A DNA stretch of 9,635 nucleotides from an uncultured Anaerolineales bacterium (GTDB lineage Bacteria > Chloroflexota > Anaerolineae > Anaerolineales > Villigracilaceae), in the NCBI GenBank assembly GCA_938008865.1, contig CALLJA010000117.1, forward strand, positions 1-9,635, given 5' to 3'. The position numbers and the translations under genes were made by a program. Below, piece after piece: positions 1 through 7,042 of this stretch; position 1 is the stretch's first letter, and every line of letters begins with the position of its first letter. The notes beneath the pieces are model-generated. The model was not told where the DNA came from. It did not search any database and saw only the letters and a program-made list of their open reading frames with translations.

Positions 1-127
1 CAGTGGGGCTGCTTTTTCCCGAGGGCGGGATGAAGGGCGTGGAGGTGACGCGCGGAGCGCAGGCGCTCAGGGCGAGGGTCAGAGCCAGGAGAAACGGGAT
101 CAGCTTGAGGGGGCGGGTGGTTTTCAT
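1..127 (-). CDS. Putative lipoprotein, 5' part only (gene runs off the window)
   Basis: Only the first 42 codons are inside the window. The translation starts MKTTRPLKLIPFLLAL and continues to LSAC. It has a basic n-region (K, R, K), a hydrophobic stretch and a lipobox (L-S-A-C, Cys at about residue 23), after which the chain becomes Pro/Ser/Thr-rich. This is a type II signal peptide, so the product should be lipid-anchored on the outer face of the membrane. Two ATG codons lie in tandem (130 and 127). I chose 127 because a GGGG ribosome-binding-like run at 133-136 is then 5 nt away rather than 2. The function cannot be told from this fragment. The gene lies downstream of recA on the same strand, but the recA terminator separates them. 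Confidence 0.75.
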   Translation of the reverse strand, partial: MKTTRPLKLIPFLLALTLALSACAPRVTSTPFIPPSGKSSPT

Positions 128-140
128 CATATCCCCAGCG

Positions 141-170
141 AGTTTAACATGAAGGGCGGGAAGTGGACAA
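141..170 (-). promoter_or_regulatory. Possible promoter of the window-edge lipoprotein gene
   Basis: On the minus strand a TTGTCC -35-like hexamer (165-170) is followed after 18 nt by TAAACT (141-146), preceded by TGT as an extended -10. Transcription would start near 134, leaving almost no leader. Both hexamers are imperfect, so this is a weak call. It fits the need for a new start downstream of the recA terminator. Confidence 0.25.
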
Positions 171-180
171 AGGGTAATAG

Positions 181-201
181 GTCATCCTGAGATCGCTTCG
201 C
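181..201. repeat. Possible fragment of a dispersed GTCATCCTGAG-type repeat
   Basis: The string GTCATCCTGAGATCGCTTCG resembles the end of the GTCATTGCGAGG...GAGATTGCTTC family seen intact at 2660-2759, and a GTCATCCTGAG variant I recall from other bacterial genomes. It lacks a partner arm here, so it may be a decayed half element or chance. It lies between the recA terminator and the downstream lipoprotein gene. Confidence 0.25.
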
Positions 202-235
202 CTGTTCGCCATTTGAAGCTTGCAAGGATAAAAGG

Positions 236-267
236 AAAAGGGCGCGCCTTCGCAGCGCGCCCTTTTT
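236..267 (-). terminator. Intrinsic terminator of recA
   Basis: A perfect 12-bp stem is formed by AAAAGGGCGCGC (236-247) and GCGCGCCCTTTT (255-266), with a 7-nt loop. Read on the minus strand it lies 6 nt past the recA stop codon and its 3' arm ends in TTTT followed by CCTTTT. The A/T ends make it potentially bidirectional, but the only gene ending here is recA. Confidence 0.9.
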
Positions 268-272
268 GATCT

Positions 273-1379
<1,107 letters not shown>

Positions 1380-1427
1380 GTTTAGTTCTCCAAATACAAG
1401 TGTAAAGGTCGGATTTGAGTTTTCAAG

Positions 1428-1455
1428 AGTATAGCACAGATGTTCAGTACGTCAA
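1428..1455 (-). promoter_or_regulatory. recA promoter with SOS-box-like site in the spacer
   Basis: On the minus strand TTGACG (1450-1455) and TATACT (1428-1433) are separated by 16 nt, and TGC directly before the -10 makes it an extended -10 promoter. Transcription would start near 1421, giving a leader of about 42 nt. Inside the spacer, GAAC-ATCT-GTGC (1434-1445) differs by one base from the GAAC-N4-GTTC core of the Gram-positive-type LexA box. A repressor bound there would block both hexamers. The promoter call is firm; the LexA site is tentative because the palindrome is imperfect. Confidence 0.75.
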
Positions 1456-1633
1456 GAGGATTTTAGACCTCGGAGGTCTCTTGGGAGTCTTCCTGACGGG
1501 CAGCCTGTGCGGCAGACCTCAGAGGTCTTGTATTGCGGAGCGGTAGAGGATTTCAGACCTCGGAGGTCTCTTGGGAGTCTTCCTGACGGGCAGCCTGTGC
1601 GGCAGACCTCAGAGTCTTGTATTACGGAGCGGT
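1455..1633. repeat. 90-bp tandem duplication with AGACCTC-N-GAGGTCT palindromes
   Basis: Unit 1 (1455-1544, 90 bp) and unit 2 (1545-1633, 89 bp) differ by two substitutions (1464/1554 and 1535/1624) and one deleted G in unit 2. Each unit is bracketed by two short palindromes of the form AGACCTC-N-GAGGTCT: 1465-1479 and 1514-1528 in unit 1, 1555-1569 and 1604-1617 in unit 2 (the last one broken by the deletion). Unit 2 covers the last three codons and stop of the M23 gene; unit 1 ends beside the -35 of the recA promoter. The pairing is near identical, so the duplication looks recent. It fills most of the gap between recA and the M23 gene. There is no T-run after the palindromes, so I do not call them terminators. 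Confidence 0.9.
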
Positions 1634-2776
1634 ATCGGGCACGCCTTCCAGGGTCGGCGCGGGGGGCGGGCCAATGGTGAAGCCCTTGTCGCCCTGATAG
1701 GTGAAGAAGGTCACCTGCCCGGGGTAGATCTCCACCCAGGTTTGCAGATTCTTTTCGTAACGGAATGTGATCTTGTACAGTCCTGCGGGCAGGTCACCGA
1801 GCACCAGGTTCTCGTCGTAGTAGGGGTCGTGATTGATCACGCCGCCGCCGCCGTACGACTTGACCATGCGTTCCTCGCCCGTCTCCACGTTGCGGACGTA
1901 CACCTCCACCTGTTGCAGGGTGTTCCCGTCCGTGTCCATCAGGCGCGCGGCCAGTACGCCCCAGCCTTGCGGCGGAGCCATCCACAACTCGGGGTTATAG
2001 GTGCTCTGGAACTTGTTGGTGGACTGGCGCACTTCGAAGTGCAGGTGCGGACCTGTGGTCGCGCCTGTGGCGCCCACCAGGCCGATGCGGTCACCCGTCT
2101 CGACATGTTGCCCCAACACGGCGATGACCTTGCTCATGTGGGCATAGATCGTGTAAAGCTGCTGTCCGCGATAGCCGAAGTCGTGGCGGATGGCCACCGC
2201 CTGCCCGTAGGGGTCGTCTTTGGCAAAGGGCGACTCGGTGAACAGGCCCCAACCCGCCCAGACGACTGTCCCTGGGCCTGCGGCCATGATGGGCGTGCCC
2301 TCGGGCGCGGGGATGTCCACGCCCGTGTGGACGACGCTCGGCCCAAAGTAGATGCCGCCGTAGCGGTAGTCTGCCAGCGGCCAGTTGACCTGGTCCGCGG
2401 CGATGGGGCGCGCGAAGTAGAAATGATCATAGGAAGTCGGCGCCCATGGCACGGGATACAACGGCGGACGCCAGCCCGATATGGGTGCTTCACCCGGCGT
2501 AGGCAGGTCGAAGCGGAAGGGCGCCAGCGTGGGCGTCAACTCGGCCTGGACCCCGGGCTGGGTGGCCGCCAAATCGTCGAACAGCGGTGTGGGGTTGATT
2601 CCGTTAATGGAGGGAGTGCAGGAGGTTAGGATCAGGGAGGCGAGGAGAAAAAGGACGAGGTCATTGCGAGGAGGAGCAGAGCGACGACGAAGCAATCTCG
2701 TTCTTCCAGGAGATTGCTTCGGGCTTTCGACGCTACCGCGTTTCAACCCTCGCAATGACATGAGGATTTTGTTCAT
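1622..2776 (-). CDS. M23-family peptidoglycan endopeptidase lipoprotein with a repeat-derived N-terminus
   Basis: Probable zinc metallopeptidase that cuts peptidoglycan cross-bridges outside the membrane. The 384-aa protein carries a complete M23 (LytM/lysostaphin-type) domain at about 140-265: HTGVD gives zinc ligands H150 and D154, YAHMS gives catalytic H213, and GPHLHFEVR gives H244 and H246. Residues 270-384 form a predicted beta-sandwich accessory domain ending in a Pro-rich tail. The lipobox is LTSC (Cys53). The ATG at 2776 overlaps the stop of the upstream gene (TGATG), which implies translational coupling. Residues 6-40 are encoded by an inserted palindromic repeat and give an unusually long, Arg-rich n-region. 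An internal TTG at codon 28 with GGAAGA upstream could be an alternative start giving a more normal signal peptide. The reading frame also stays open upstream of 2776, but that part overlaps the previous gene and is a shadow. Confidence 0.88.
   Translation of the reverse strand: MNKILMSLRGLKRGSVESPKQSPGRTRLLRRRSAPPRNDLVLFLLASLILTSCTPSINGINPTPLFDDLAATQPGVQAELTPTLAPFRFDLPTPGEAPISGWRPPLYPVPWAPTSYDHFYFARPIAADQVNWPLADYRYGGIYFGPSVVHTGVDIPAPEGTPIMAAGPGTVVWAGWGLFTESPFAKDDPYGQAVAIRHDFGYRGQQLYTIYAHMSKVIAVLGQHVETGDRIGLVGATGATTGPHLHFEVRQSTNKFQSTYNPELWMAPPQGWGVLAARLMDTDGNTLQQVEVYVRNVETGEERMVKSYGGGGVINHDPYYDENLVLGDLPAGLYKITFRYEKNLQTWVEIYPGQVTFFTYQGDKGFTIGPPPAPTLEGVPDTAP
2660..2759. mobile_element. MITE-like palindromic element inserted in the M23 signal-peptide codons
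   Basis: The 100-bp element has 12-bp perfect terminal inverted repeats, GTCATTGCGAGG (2660-2671) and CCTCGCAATGAC (2748-2759). A second nested inverted pair, GAAGCAATCTC (2689-2699) and GAGATTGCTTC (2710-2720), brackets a 10-nt loop. The flanks ACGAG (2655-2659) and ATGAG (2760-2764) match at 4 of 5 bases and look like a target-site duplication that has since mutated. It has no coding capacity of its own. Dispersed palindromes with GTCATTGCGAG ends are, to my knowledge, found in many bacterial genomes; they would need a transposase supplied in trans. A half copy is at 6999-7033. Confidence 0.85.
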
Positions 2777-4647
2777 CACTGGAACGTGGGCACCACCGTC
2801 GGCGGGGTGAAGGTGGGCAGCGGCGTGTTCGACGGGGTGGGGGTGCTGGTGGGCGTGCGCGTGTTGGTCGGCGAGCCCGTGGGGCGCGGCGTGCGCGAAG
2901 GTCCGGGTGTCGAAGTCGGCACGGGCGTGCGGCTGGCGGTGGCCGTGGGCGGCAACACGCGCGTGGGCGTGGCCAGCACCTCGGCGGGATACAGTTCGAG
3001 CATGGCGGCGTACCAGTCCAGGCCATTGGGCATGGCGAATTCGCTGAAGCGCGCGCCCGCGAAATAGTTCTGCCAGTTGGGCAGGGCGGGCAGTCGCTGC
3101 CAGCCATAGGCTTGCGCCAGCGAGGTCATGTCCACCCAATAGCCGGAAGGCACTGGGGCGTAGCGTCCGCCCGCTTCGTACGAGCGCGGATCAAGATCAT
3201 AGCGGGCGTTCACGTCCCAGGGCGGATTCTGGATCGGCTCACCGAGCGAACCGTCCTGGCGCTGGGCGCGCAGGTACAGACGCCAGTAGGTCTCGTTGCC
3301 GATCTGCTCGCGCACCACCGCCATCCAGCCCGCGTTGACCATCAGCGAGTTGACGGCGAAGGCGCGGCCGGTGTACAGCCAGTCTTCCTGATAGCCGGGG
3401 TCGAGCGAGGTGGTCAGCGGAACGAAGGCGTTTTCGAGGCTGCCCAGCGCGTCCCAGCCCGTGGCCTGGACCACGCGCTCGCGCAGGGCCGCAAAGGATT
3501 CGTCCACCAGGTCGTGCAGTTGCGGGTAGGGCGCCTGCACGCCGGGCAGGTCCACCAGGTACCAGCGCTGGCCGGGCACGTCGGTCACGGGGGTGAGCGC
3601 GGGCGCCCATAAGGCGGCGGGGGTGCTCTGCGCGGCCTGGGTGAAGGAACCTGGCAGCGGGTTGGGCAGCGAGACGTTCGGCCAGATCAAGCCGCGGGCG
3701 CGGCCGGGCAGGGGGAACGGGGCCAGCAGCAGGCGTCCGTCGAGGGTGTAGGCGGTCAGGTATTCCTGGTTGGGACCATCCAGCAGGGCGATGATTTGAT
3801 TCCCCTGGGCGTTCCAGGCGGGCCAGTCGCCATCGCCGATCCATCGGGCGGGACGGGTGGGCTGGTCCACCTCCCAGACGTGGATGCCGCTATAGCCGAG
3901 GTGGAGCGAGTCGGAGGTCCAGGCCAGGCGCGAACCGTCGGCGTTCCAGACCGGGTGCGACTCGGCTGACTGCGGCGTGTTGCTCAGGTTGGTGAAGCGG
4001 CTGTCGTCCTTGATGTCCAGGTCGGCCAGCCAGACTTCGCTGTCGCCGCTGCGGTCTGAGATGAAGGCGATCTGGCGTCCGTTGGCGGCCCAGGCGGGCG
4101 AATGGTCGGAGGCGGAGTTTTCGGTCAGCAGGATCTGCGACTGGTCTGGGTTGGTCAGGGAATAGAAAGCGATCTCGAGGTTGTCGTTGGCGTAAGTCGT
4201 GTAGGCGATCCAGGCCAAGTCGGGCGACCAGGTGGGCGAGGAGTCGAACTGTTCGGTCTGGGTCAGGCGCTGGATGCCGCCCGATTGCAGGTCGAGCAGG
4301 TAGAGGTCATAGAAGCCGTCGCGGTTGGACGCGAAGGCGAGGCGCGAACCGTCGGGGCTGATGGCAGGGGTGATGTCGTTCCACTCGCCCGAGGTGAGGC
4401 GGGTGAGGGTCATCTCACCGGGGATGGTGACGAAGAGGTGGGCATAGCCATTCTCTTCGATGGATAGCACCACCAGGTCGCGGGCCAGCCCGGCCGAGAT
4501 GACCGGCTCCGGGGTGAGCGTGTCCGCTGCGGTGGGCGGGATGGATTCGGGCGAAGGGGTGTTGACCTGCTGGGAACACCCCGCAAACAGCAGGCTCACC
4601 AGGATCAGGCCGACAAGCGCGCGAAAAACGATGGGACGATTGGACAT
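2776..4647 (-). CDS. TolB-like beta-propeller lipoprotein with Pro/Thr/Ser-rich tail
   Basis: A 623-aa secreted lipoprotein. The N-terminus has Arg residues, a hydrophobic core and lipobox FAGC (Cys24), then a Pro/Thr/Ser linker. Residues about 80-300 hold WD40/PD40 (TolB-type) propeller blades, recognisable by the repeated ISPDGSRLAFASNRDG (96-111), WSPDLAWIAYT (140-150), WAANGRQIAFISDRSG (186-201) and WNADGSRLAWTSD (234-246) signatures. Residues about 340-560 form a Trp/Tyr-rich domain I cannot assign. The last 60 residues are low-complexity PTSTP-type sequence, a likely wall-spanning or stalk region. The propeller suggests protein or glycan binding rather than catalysis. The start at 4647 is chosen because the signal peptide begins there; the frame is open further upstream only in the shadow of the preceding gene. 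It ends in a 1-nt overlap with the M23 gene, so the two are probably made together. Confidence 0.85.
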   Translation of the reverse strand: MSNRPIVFRALVGLILVSLLFAGCSQQVNTPSPESIPPTAADTLTPEPVISAGLARDLVVLSIEENGYAHLFVTIPGEMTLTRLTSGEWNDITPAISPDGSRLAFASNRDGFYDLYLLDLQSGGIQRLTQTEQFDSSPTWSPDLAWIAYTTYANDNLEIAFYSLTNPDQSQILLTENSASDHSPAWAANGRQIAFISDRSGDSEVWLADLDIKDDSRFTNLSNTPQSAESHPVWNADGSRLAWTSDSLHLGYSGIHVWEVDQPTRPARWIGDGDWPAWNAQGNQIIALLDGPNQEYLTAYTLDGRLLLAPFPLPGRARGLIWPNVSLPNPLPGSFTQAAQSTPAALWAPALTPVTDVPGQRWYLVDLPGVQAPYPQLHDLVDESFAALRERVVQATGWDALGSLENAFVPLTTSLDPGYQEDWLYTGRAFAVNSLMVNAGWMAVVREQIGNETYWRLYLRAQRQDGSLGEPIQNPPWDVNARYDLDPRSYEAGGRYAPVPSGYWVDMTSLAQAYGWQRLPALPNWQNYFAGARFSEFAMPNGLDWYAAMLELYPAEVLATPTRVLPPTATASRTPVPTSTPGPSRTPRPTGSPTNTRTPTSTPTPSNTPLPTFTPPTVVPTFQ

Positions 4648-4657
4648 CAAGGGGGAA

Positions 4658-5011
4658 TTACTCGGTGGATGGCGGAGCCGCTTCGAAGGTGATCTCGTAC
4701 GGCTCGGCGGCGGGACCTTCAGGGTAGAAGAGTTTGGCTTCCAGGCGGTAGGGTCCGCGCCGCTCGCCGCGGATGTGCAGGGTGAACTCGAGTTTCCACG
4801 ACATCGGCTCGACCACGCTGACCGTGGCAACCATGTCGGAGTCCGCGTTGAACAGGTTCACCTCGAGGTGCGGGCGCTGCTGGAAAGGCGTCATCTCGAC
4901 GTTGACATGCACGCGGCGTCCGTCGGGATAGGGCTCGGCGTGCAGGGCGGTGATCTTCGTCTCCGCGGGCGTGGCGCGCACCAGGTTATCTTCGGGGAAG
5001 AAAAATTCCAT
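4658..5011 (-). CDS. Conserved-looking hypothetical protein, 117 aa
   Basis: I do not recognise this protein. It has no signal peptide, no membrane segment and no cysteine. The alternation of hydrophobic and polar residues (for example RRVHVNVEM, HLEVNLFNA, WKLEFTLHI, PYRLEAKLFYPEG, PYEITFEA) predicts an all-beta sandwich fold. Codon use matches its neighbours and the gene is 10 nt upstream of the TolB-like gene, so it is very probably the first gene of that operon. The ATG at 5011 has no ribosome-binding site and lies only 7 nt past a perfect TATAAT, so the message may be leaderless. A role as a cytoplasmic partner of the two downstream envelope lipoproteins is possible but only inferred from position. 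Confidence 0.75.
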   Translation of the reverse strand: MEFFFPEDNLVRATPAETKITALHAEPYPDGRRVHVNVEMTPFQQRPHLEVNLFNADSDMVATVSVVEPMSWKLEFTLHIRGERRGPYRLEAKLFYPEGPAAEPYEITFEAAPPSTE

Positions 5012-5018
5012 GCGCGCA

Positions 5019-5024
5019 ATTATA
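5019..5024 (-). promoter_or_regulatory. Candidate -10 element giving a leaderless transcript for the three-gene operon
   Basis: TATAAT on the minus strand matches the consensus exactly and ends 7 nt before the ATG at 5011, so transcription would begin at or within a base or two of the start codon. No good -35 hexamer is present at 16-18 nt, and no Shine-Dalgarno motif is seen. A small imperfect hairpin (CCGA-N5-TCGG, 5044-5056) lies where the -35 should be and could be an operator or the weak end of the kinase transcript. Confidence 0.45.
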
Positions 5025-5074
5025 ACCAGATATACGGGGTAGACCGATTTTGTCGGATTTTTGTAATTGTGGGG

Positions 5075-6862
5075 CTATTGTGGGGCGCCGACGTCGAGCG
5101 GCAGGGTGACGGTGAAGGTGCTGCCCTGCCCGGGCTGACTTTCCACCTGGATGCTGCCCTTCATCAATTCGACCAGTTGACGGGTGATGGTCAATCCCAA
5201 ACCCGCACCGCGATTCTCGTTGACGATGGCCGTGTTGACCAGACGAAAGGCCTCGAAAATATAGGATTGCGCCTCTTTCGGGATGCCCGGTCCCGTATCG
5301 GATACTTGGAGCATCCAGTGGGCTGCGTCGAGCAGGCGGATGCGCAGGTCCACGCGCCCTTCGCGGGTGAACTTGACCGCGTTCCCGACCAGGTGAACGA
5401 GAATCTGCTCGATGCGGCGCGCGTCGCCGTATAACGTCCGGGGGACATCAGGCGCGAGGTCAATGTGGAAGATCAGGCCTTTCTCCTGCGCCTGACCGCC
5501 CATGTTGGCTTTTATTTTTTGGACCAGTTCATCCGTTGCAAAGGGCGCATTCTCCAAAATAAGCGTTTCCGAAGCCAGTTGGGCCTGGTCGAGCAGTTGG
5601 TCGATGAGGCCGTTCAGATAGTTGGCGCTTTCGATGATCTGGCCCGTGGCCGATTTCTGGCTTTCCTGTAGGGCGCCGAAGGAATTCATCCCCAACAGTT
5701 CGGCGAATCCGAGGATGCTGCTCAGCGGTGTGCGCAATTCATGACTGACCCTGGCAAGTAACTGGCTTTTGAGCTGGCTGGCCTCGCGTGCCTCTGTGAG
5801 CGCCAGCGAGAGGGCGTTCTCCATCTCCTTGCGCGCCGTGATATCGCGCATGACGATCACCCGCCCGAGGAAACGCCTGCGGCGGTCGTGCAAGGGCGAG
5901 ATGTACAGTTCGAGCCAGGCCGCGGACGCGCCTTCGCCGACAAAGACCTCGTCCAGCGCGTCTGTCACGCGGCTGTAGCGTTCGATTAAGTCGGGCCAGG
6001 CAGAGAGGGCCTCACGGGCAGGCTTGCCGATCACCTGCGCAGCCGAGAGGCGGATCATGCGCTCTGCCGACGGGTTGATGTCCACCATGCGGTCCTGCGC
6101 GTCCAGCACGATCATGCCGTCCTTCATCTCGTCTACGATCAGGTCACGGGCTACGGGCGCGAGATCCACCAGTTGGAAGCCGAGGATGGCCCAGGTCAGC
6201 GCCGTGACGGTGATCGTGAACGCAAAGGGAGTCAGGTCCAGGTAGGGCAGCGGGTTGAGTCCCGAAAAGTAGAGGATGTTCCCGAACCAGGGAGCCAGCA
6301 CTGCCACGATCAGGACAATGGCTTGTCTGCGGTGCAGTCCTTTCGAGCGACGCACCGCCCGAAAGACGATGACTGCGCCTCCCAGGATCAACAGGTAGGA
6401 ATACGCCAGGTGGACCCAATACCAGGGACCATACGTTACGCTGAAGTCGGAGATGTTTTCATAGACGGTAAACTGCGGTTGACTCCAGAAAAGTCCGTGC
6501 CATTCAGTGGTGAGGGCCAGGATACTGGTCAGGGTTGGAAGGATGGACAGGGGCAGGATGATGCGCCAGGTCAGGTGCCTGCTCTGGGTGGCGTAATGGA
6601 TCGCAAATAGGATCCACAGCAGCGGCGTGAAGGCCACGCCGATGTATTTTGCTTCCCCGAACAGCAGTTTGGTGGGCAGGTTCGCGCCCATGATCTGCAG
6701 GATATAGAAGGCGGTCCATTCGGTGATGGCCAGCGCCAGCAGCGTGAGCAGGGTCGCGTGCTCGGATGCCCGTCTCTGCCAACTGTAATAGGCGATCCAG
6801 GCGGAGAGGATGAAGGCGAACAGGAGTGGAAAAATATAGGGGGTGTATTGAAATTGCATCAT
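5075..6862 (-). CDS. Membrane sensor histidine kinase (7TM-PAS-HisKA-HATPase_c)
   Basis: A 595-aa two-component sensor kinase in the cytoplasmic membrane. Residues about 8-235 contain roughly seven hydrophobic helices of the HisKA 7TM type, with the family-like YWVHLAYSYLL (148-158) and PYLDLTPFAF (206-215) segments. A PAS domain follows (about 241-345; DGMIVLDAQDRMVDINPSAERMI region at 248-270). The HisKA dimerisation domain has the H-box SHELRTPL with phospho-acceptor His374. The HATPase_c domain has the N-box (HLVGNAVKF, Asn494), G1 DTGPGIP (522-528) and G2 GAGLGLT (552-558), so all catalytic motifs are intact. No receiver or response-regulator gene is adjacent, so it is an orphan and its signal is unknown. 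Tandem ATGs lie at 6862 and 6859; an AAGG site (6867-6870) is 4 or 7 nt away, so either may be used. Confidence 0.93.
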   Translation of the reverse strand: MMQFQYTPYIFPLLFAFILSAWIAYYSWQRRASEHATLLTLLALAITEWTAFYILQIMGANLPTKLLFGEAKYIGVAFTPLLWILFAIHYATQSRHLTWRIILPLSILPTLTSILALTTEWHGLFWSQPQFTVYENISDFSVTYGPWYWVHLAYSYLLILGGAVIVFRAVRRSKGLHRRQAIVLIVAVLAPWFGNILYFSGLNPLPYLDLTPFAFTITVTALTWAILGFQLVDLAPVARDLIVDEMKDGMIVLDAQDRMVDINPSAERMIRLSAAQVIGKPAREALSAWPDLIERYSRVTDALDEVFVGEGASAAWLELYISPLHDRRRRFLGRVIVMRDITARKEMENALSLALTEAREASQLKSQLLARVSHELRTPLSSILGFAELLGMNSFGALQESQKSATGQIIESANYLNGLIDQLLDQAQLASETLILENAPFATDELVQKIKANMGGQAQEKGLIFHIDLAPDVPRTLYGDARRIEQILVHLVGNAVKFTREGRVDLRIRLLDAAHWMLQVSDTGPGIPKEAQSYIFEAFRLVNTAIVNENRGAGLGLTITRQLVELMKGSIQVESQPGQGSTFTVTLPLDVGAPQ

Positions 6863-6893
6863 CGGACCTTGTGACAATAATTGTACCTGCGCT

Positions 6894-6926
6894 TTGGCGC
6901 GCCAACATGACCACTTCATTATCGCA
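6894..6926 (-). promoter_or_regulatory. Possible kinase promoter with an adjacent 12-bp palindrome
   Basis: On the minus strand TGC-GATAAT (6918-6926) is an extended -10 candidate about 56 nt before the kinase start. Just downstream, TTGGCGCGCCAA (6894-6905) is a perfect 12-bp palindrome, well placed for an operator at the start of the transcript. A second small palindrome, ACAAT-A-ATTGT (6874-6884), lies just upstream of the ribosome-binding site. There is no convincing -35, so the promoter is tentative. Confidence 0.35.
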
Positions 6927-6958
6927 ATTATCGCCCGCACCGAACCCAGCTAGACAAA

Positions 6959-6990
6959 ACGGCCCCCGATCAACTCGGAGGCCGTCTCGT
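6959..6990 (-). terminator. Intrinsic terminator downstream of serC
   Basis: The stem is ACGGCC (6959-6964) with GGCCGT (6980-6985), then a 1-nt bulge on each side, then CCGA (6966-6969) with TCGG (6975-6978), and a 5-nt loop. On the minus strand it is followed by TTTG, modest for a terminator; on the plus strand it is followed by CTCGTTTTTT, so it could work in both directions. It lies about 57 nt past the serC stop and before the kinase promoter. Confidence 0.7.
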
Positions 6991-6998
6991 TTTTTATG

Positions 6999-7033
6999 GA
7001 GATTGCTTTGGCCGATGAGCGGCCTCGCAATGA
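6999..7033. repeat. Half copy of the palindromic element seen at 2660-2759
   Basis: GGAGATTGCTT (6999-7008 plus preceding base context) and CCTCGCAATGA (7023-7033) reproduce the inner arm and the outer terminal repeat of one half of the 2660-2759 element, in the same orientation as its right half (2710-2759). The interior is shorter (14 versus 27 nt) and forms its own small hairpin, GGCCG-ATGAG-CGGCC (7010-7024). The other half is missing. It lies between the serC stop and its terminator, so it is transcribed as part of the serC 3' UTR. Confidence 0.7.
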
Positions 7034-7042
7034 GGCGCAGGA

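Noticed and set aside
1571..2629. Long plus-strand open frame (about 352 codons) opposite the M23 gene
   Set aside because: High GC in third positions keeps the antisense frame open. It has no recognisable domain, and the minus-strand gene has all M23 motifs.
2786..2960. Pro/Thr/Ser repeat region of the TolB-like gene as a DNA repeat array or CRISPR-like array
   Set aside because: The periodicity is explained by low-complexity PTSTP-type coding sequence; there are no constant repeats with unique spacers.
2777..3139. Upstream extension of the M23 reading frame to an ATG at 3139
   Set aside because: It lies entirely over the 3' part of the TolB-like gene in another frame, has Arg/His/Ala-rich shadow composition, and the ATG at 2776 gives stop-start overlap.
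5044..5056. CCGA-N5-TCGG hairpin as the terminator of the kinase gene
   Set aside because: The stem is only 4-5 bp and on the minus strand it is followed by CTACCCC, not a T-run.
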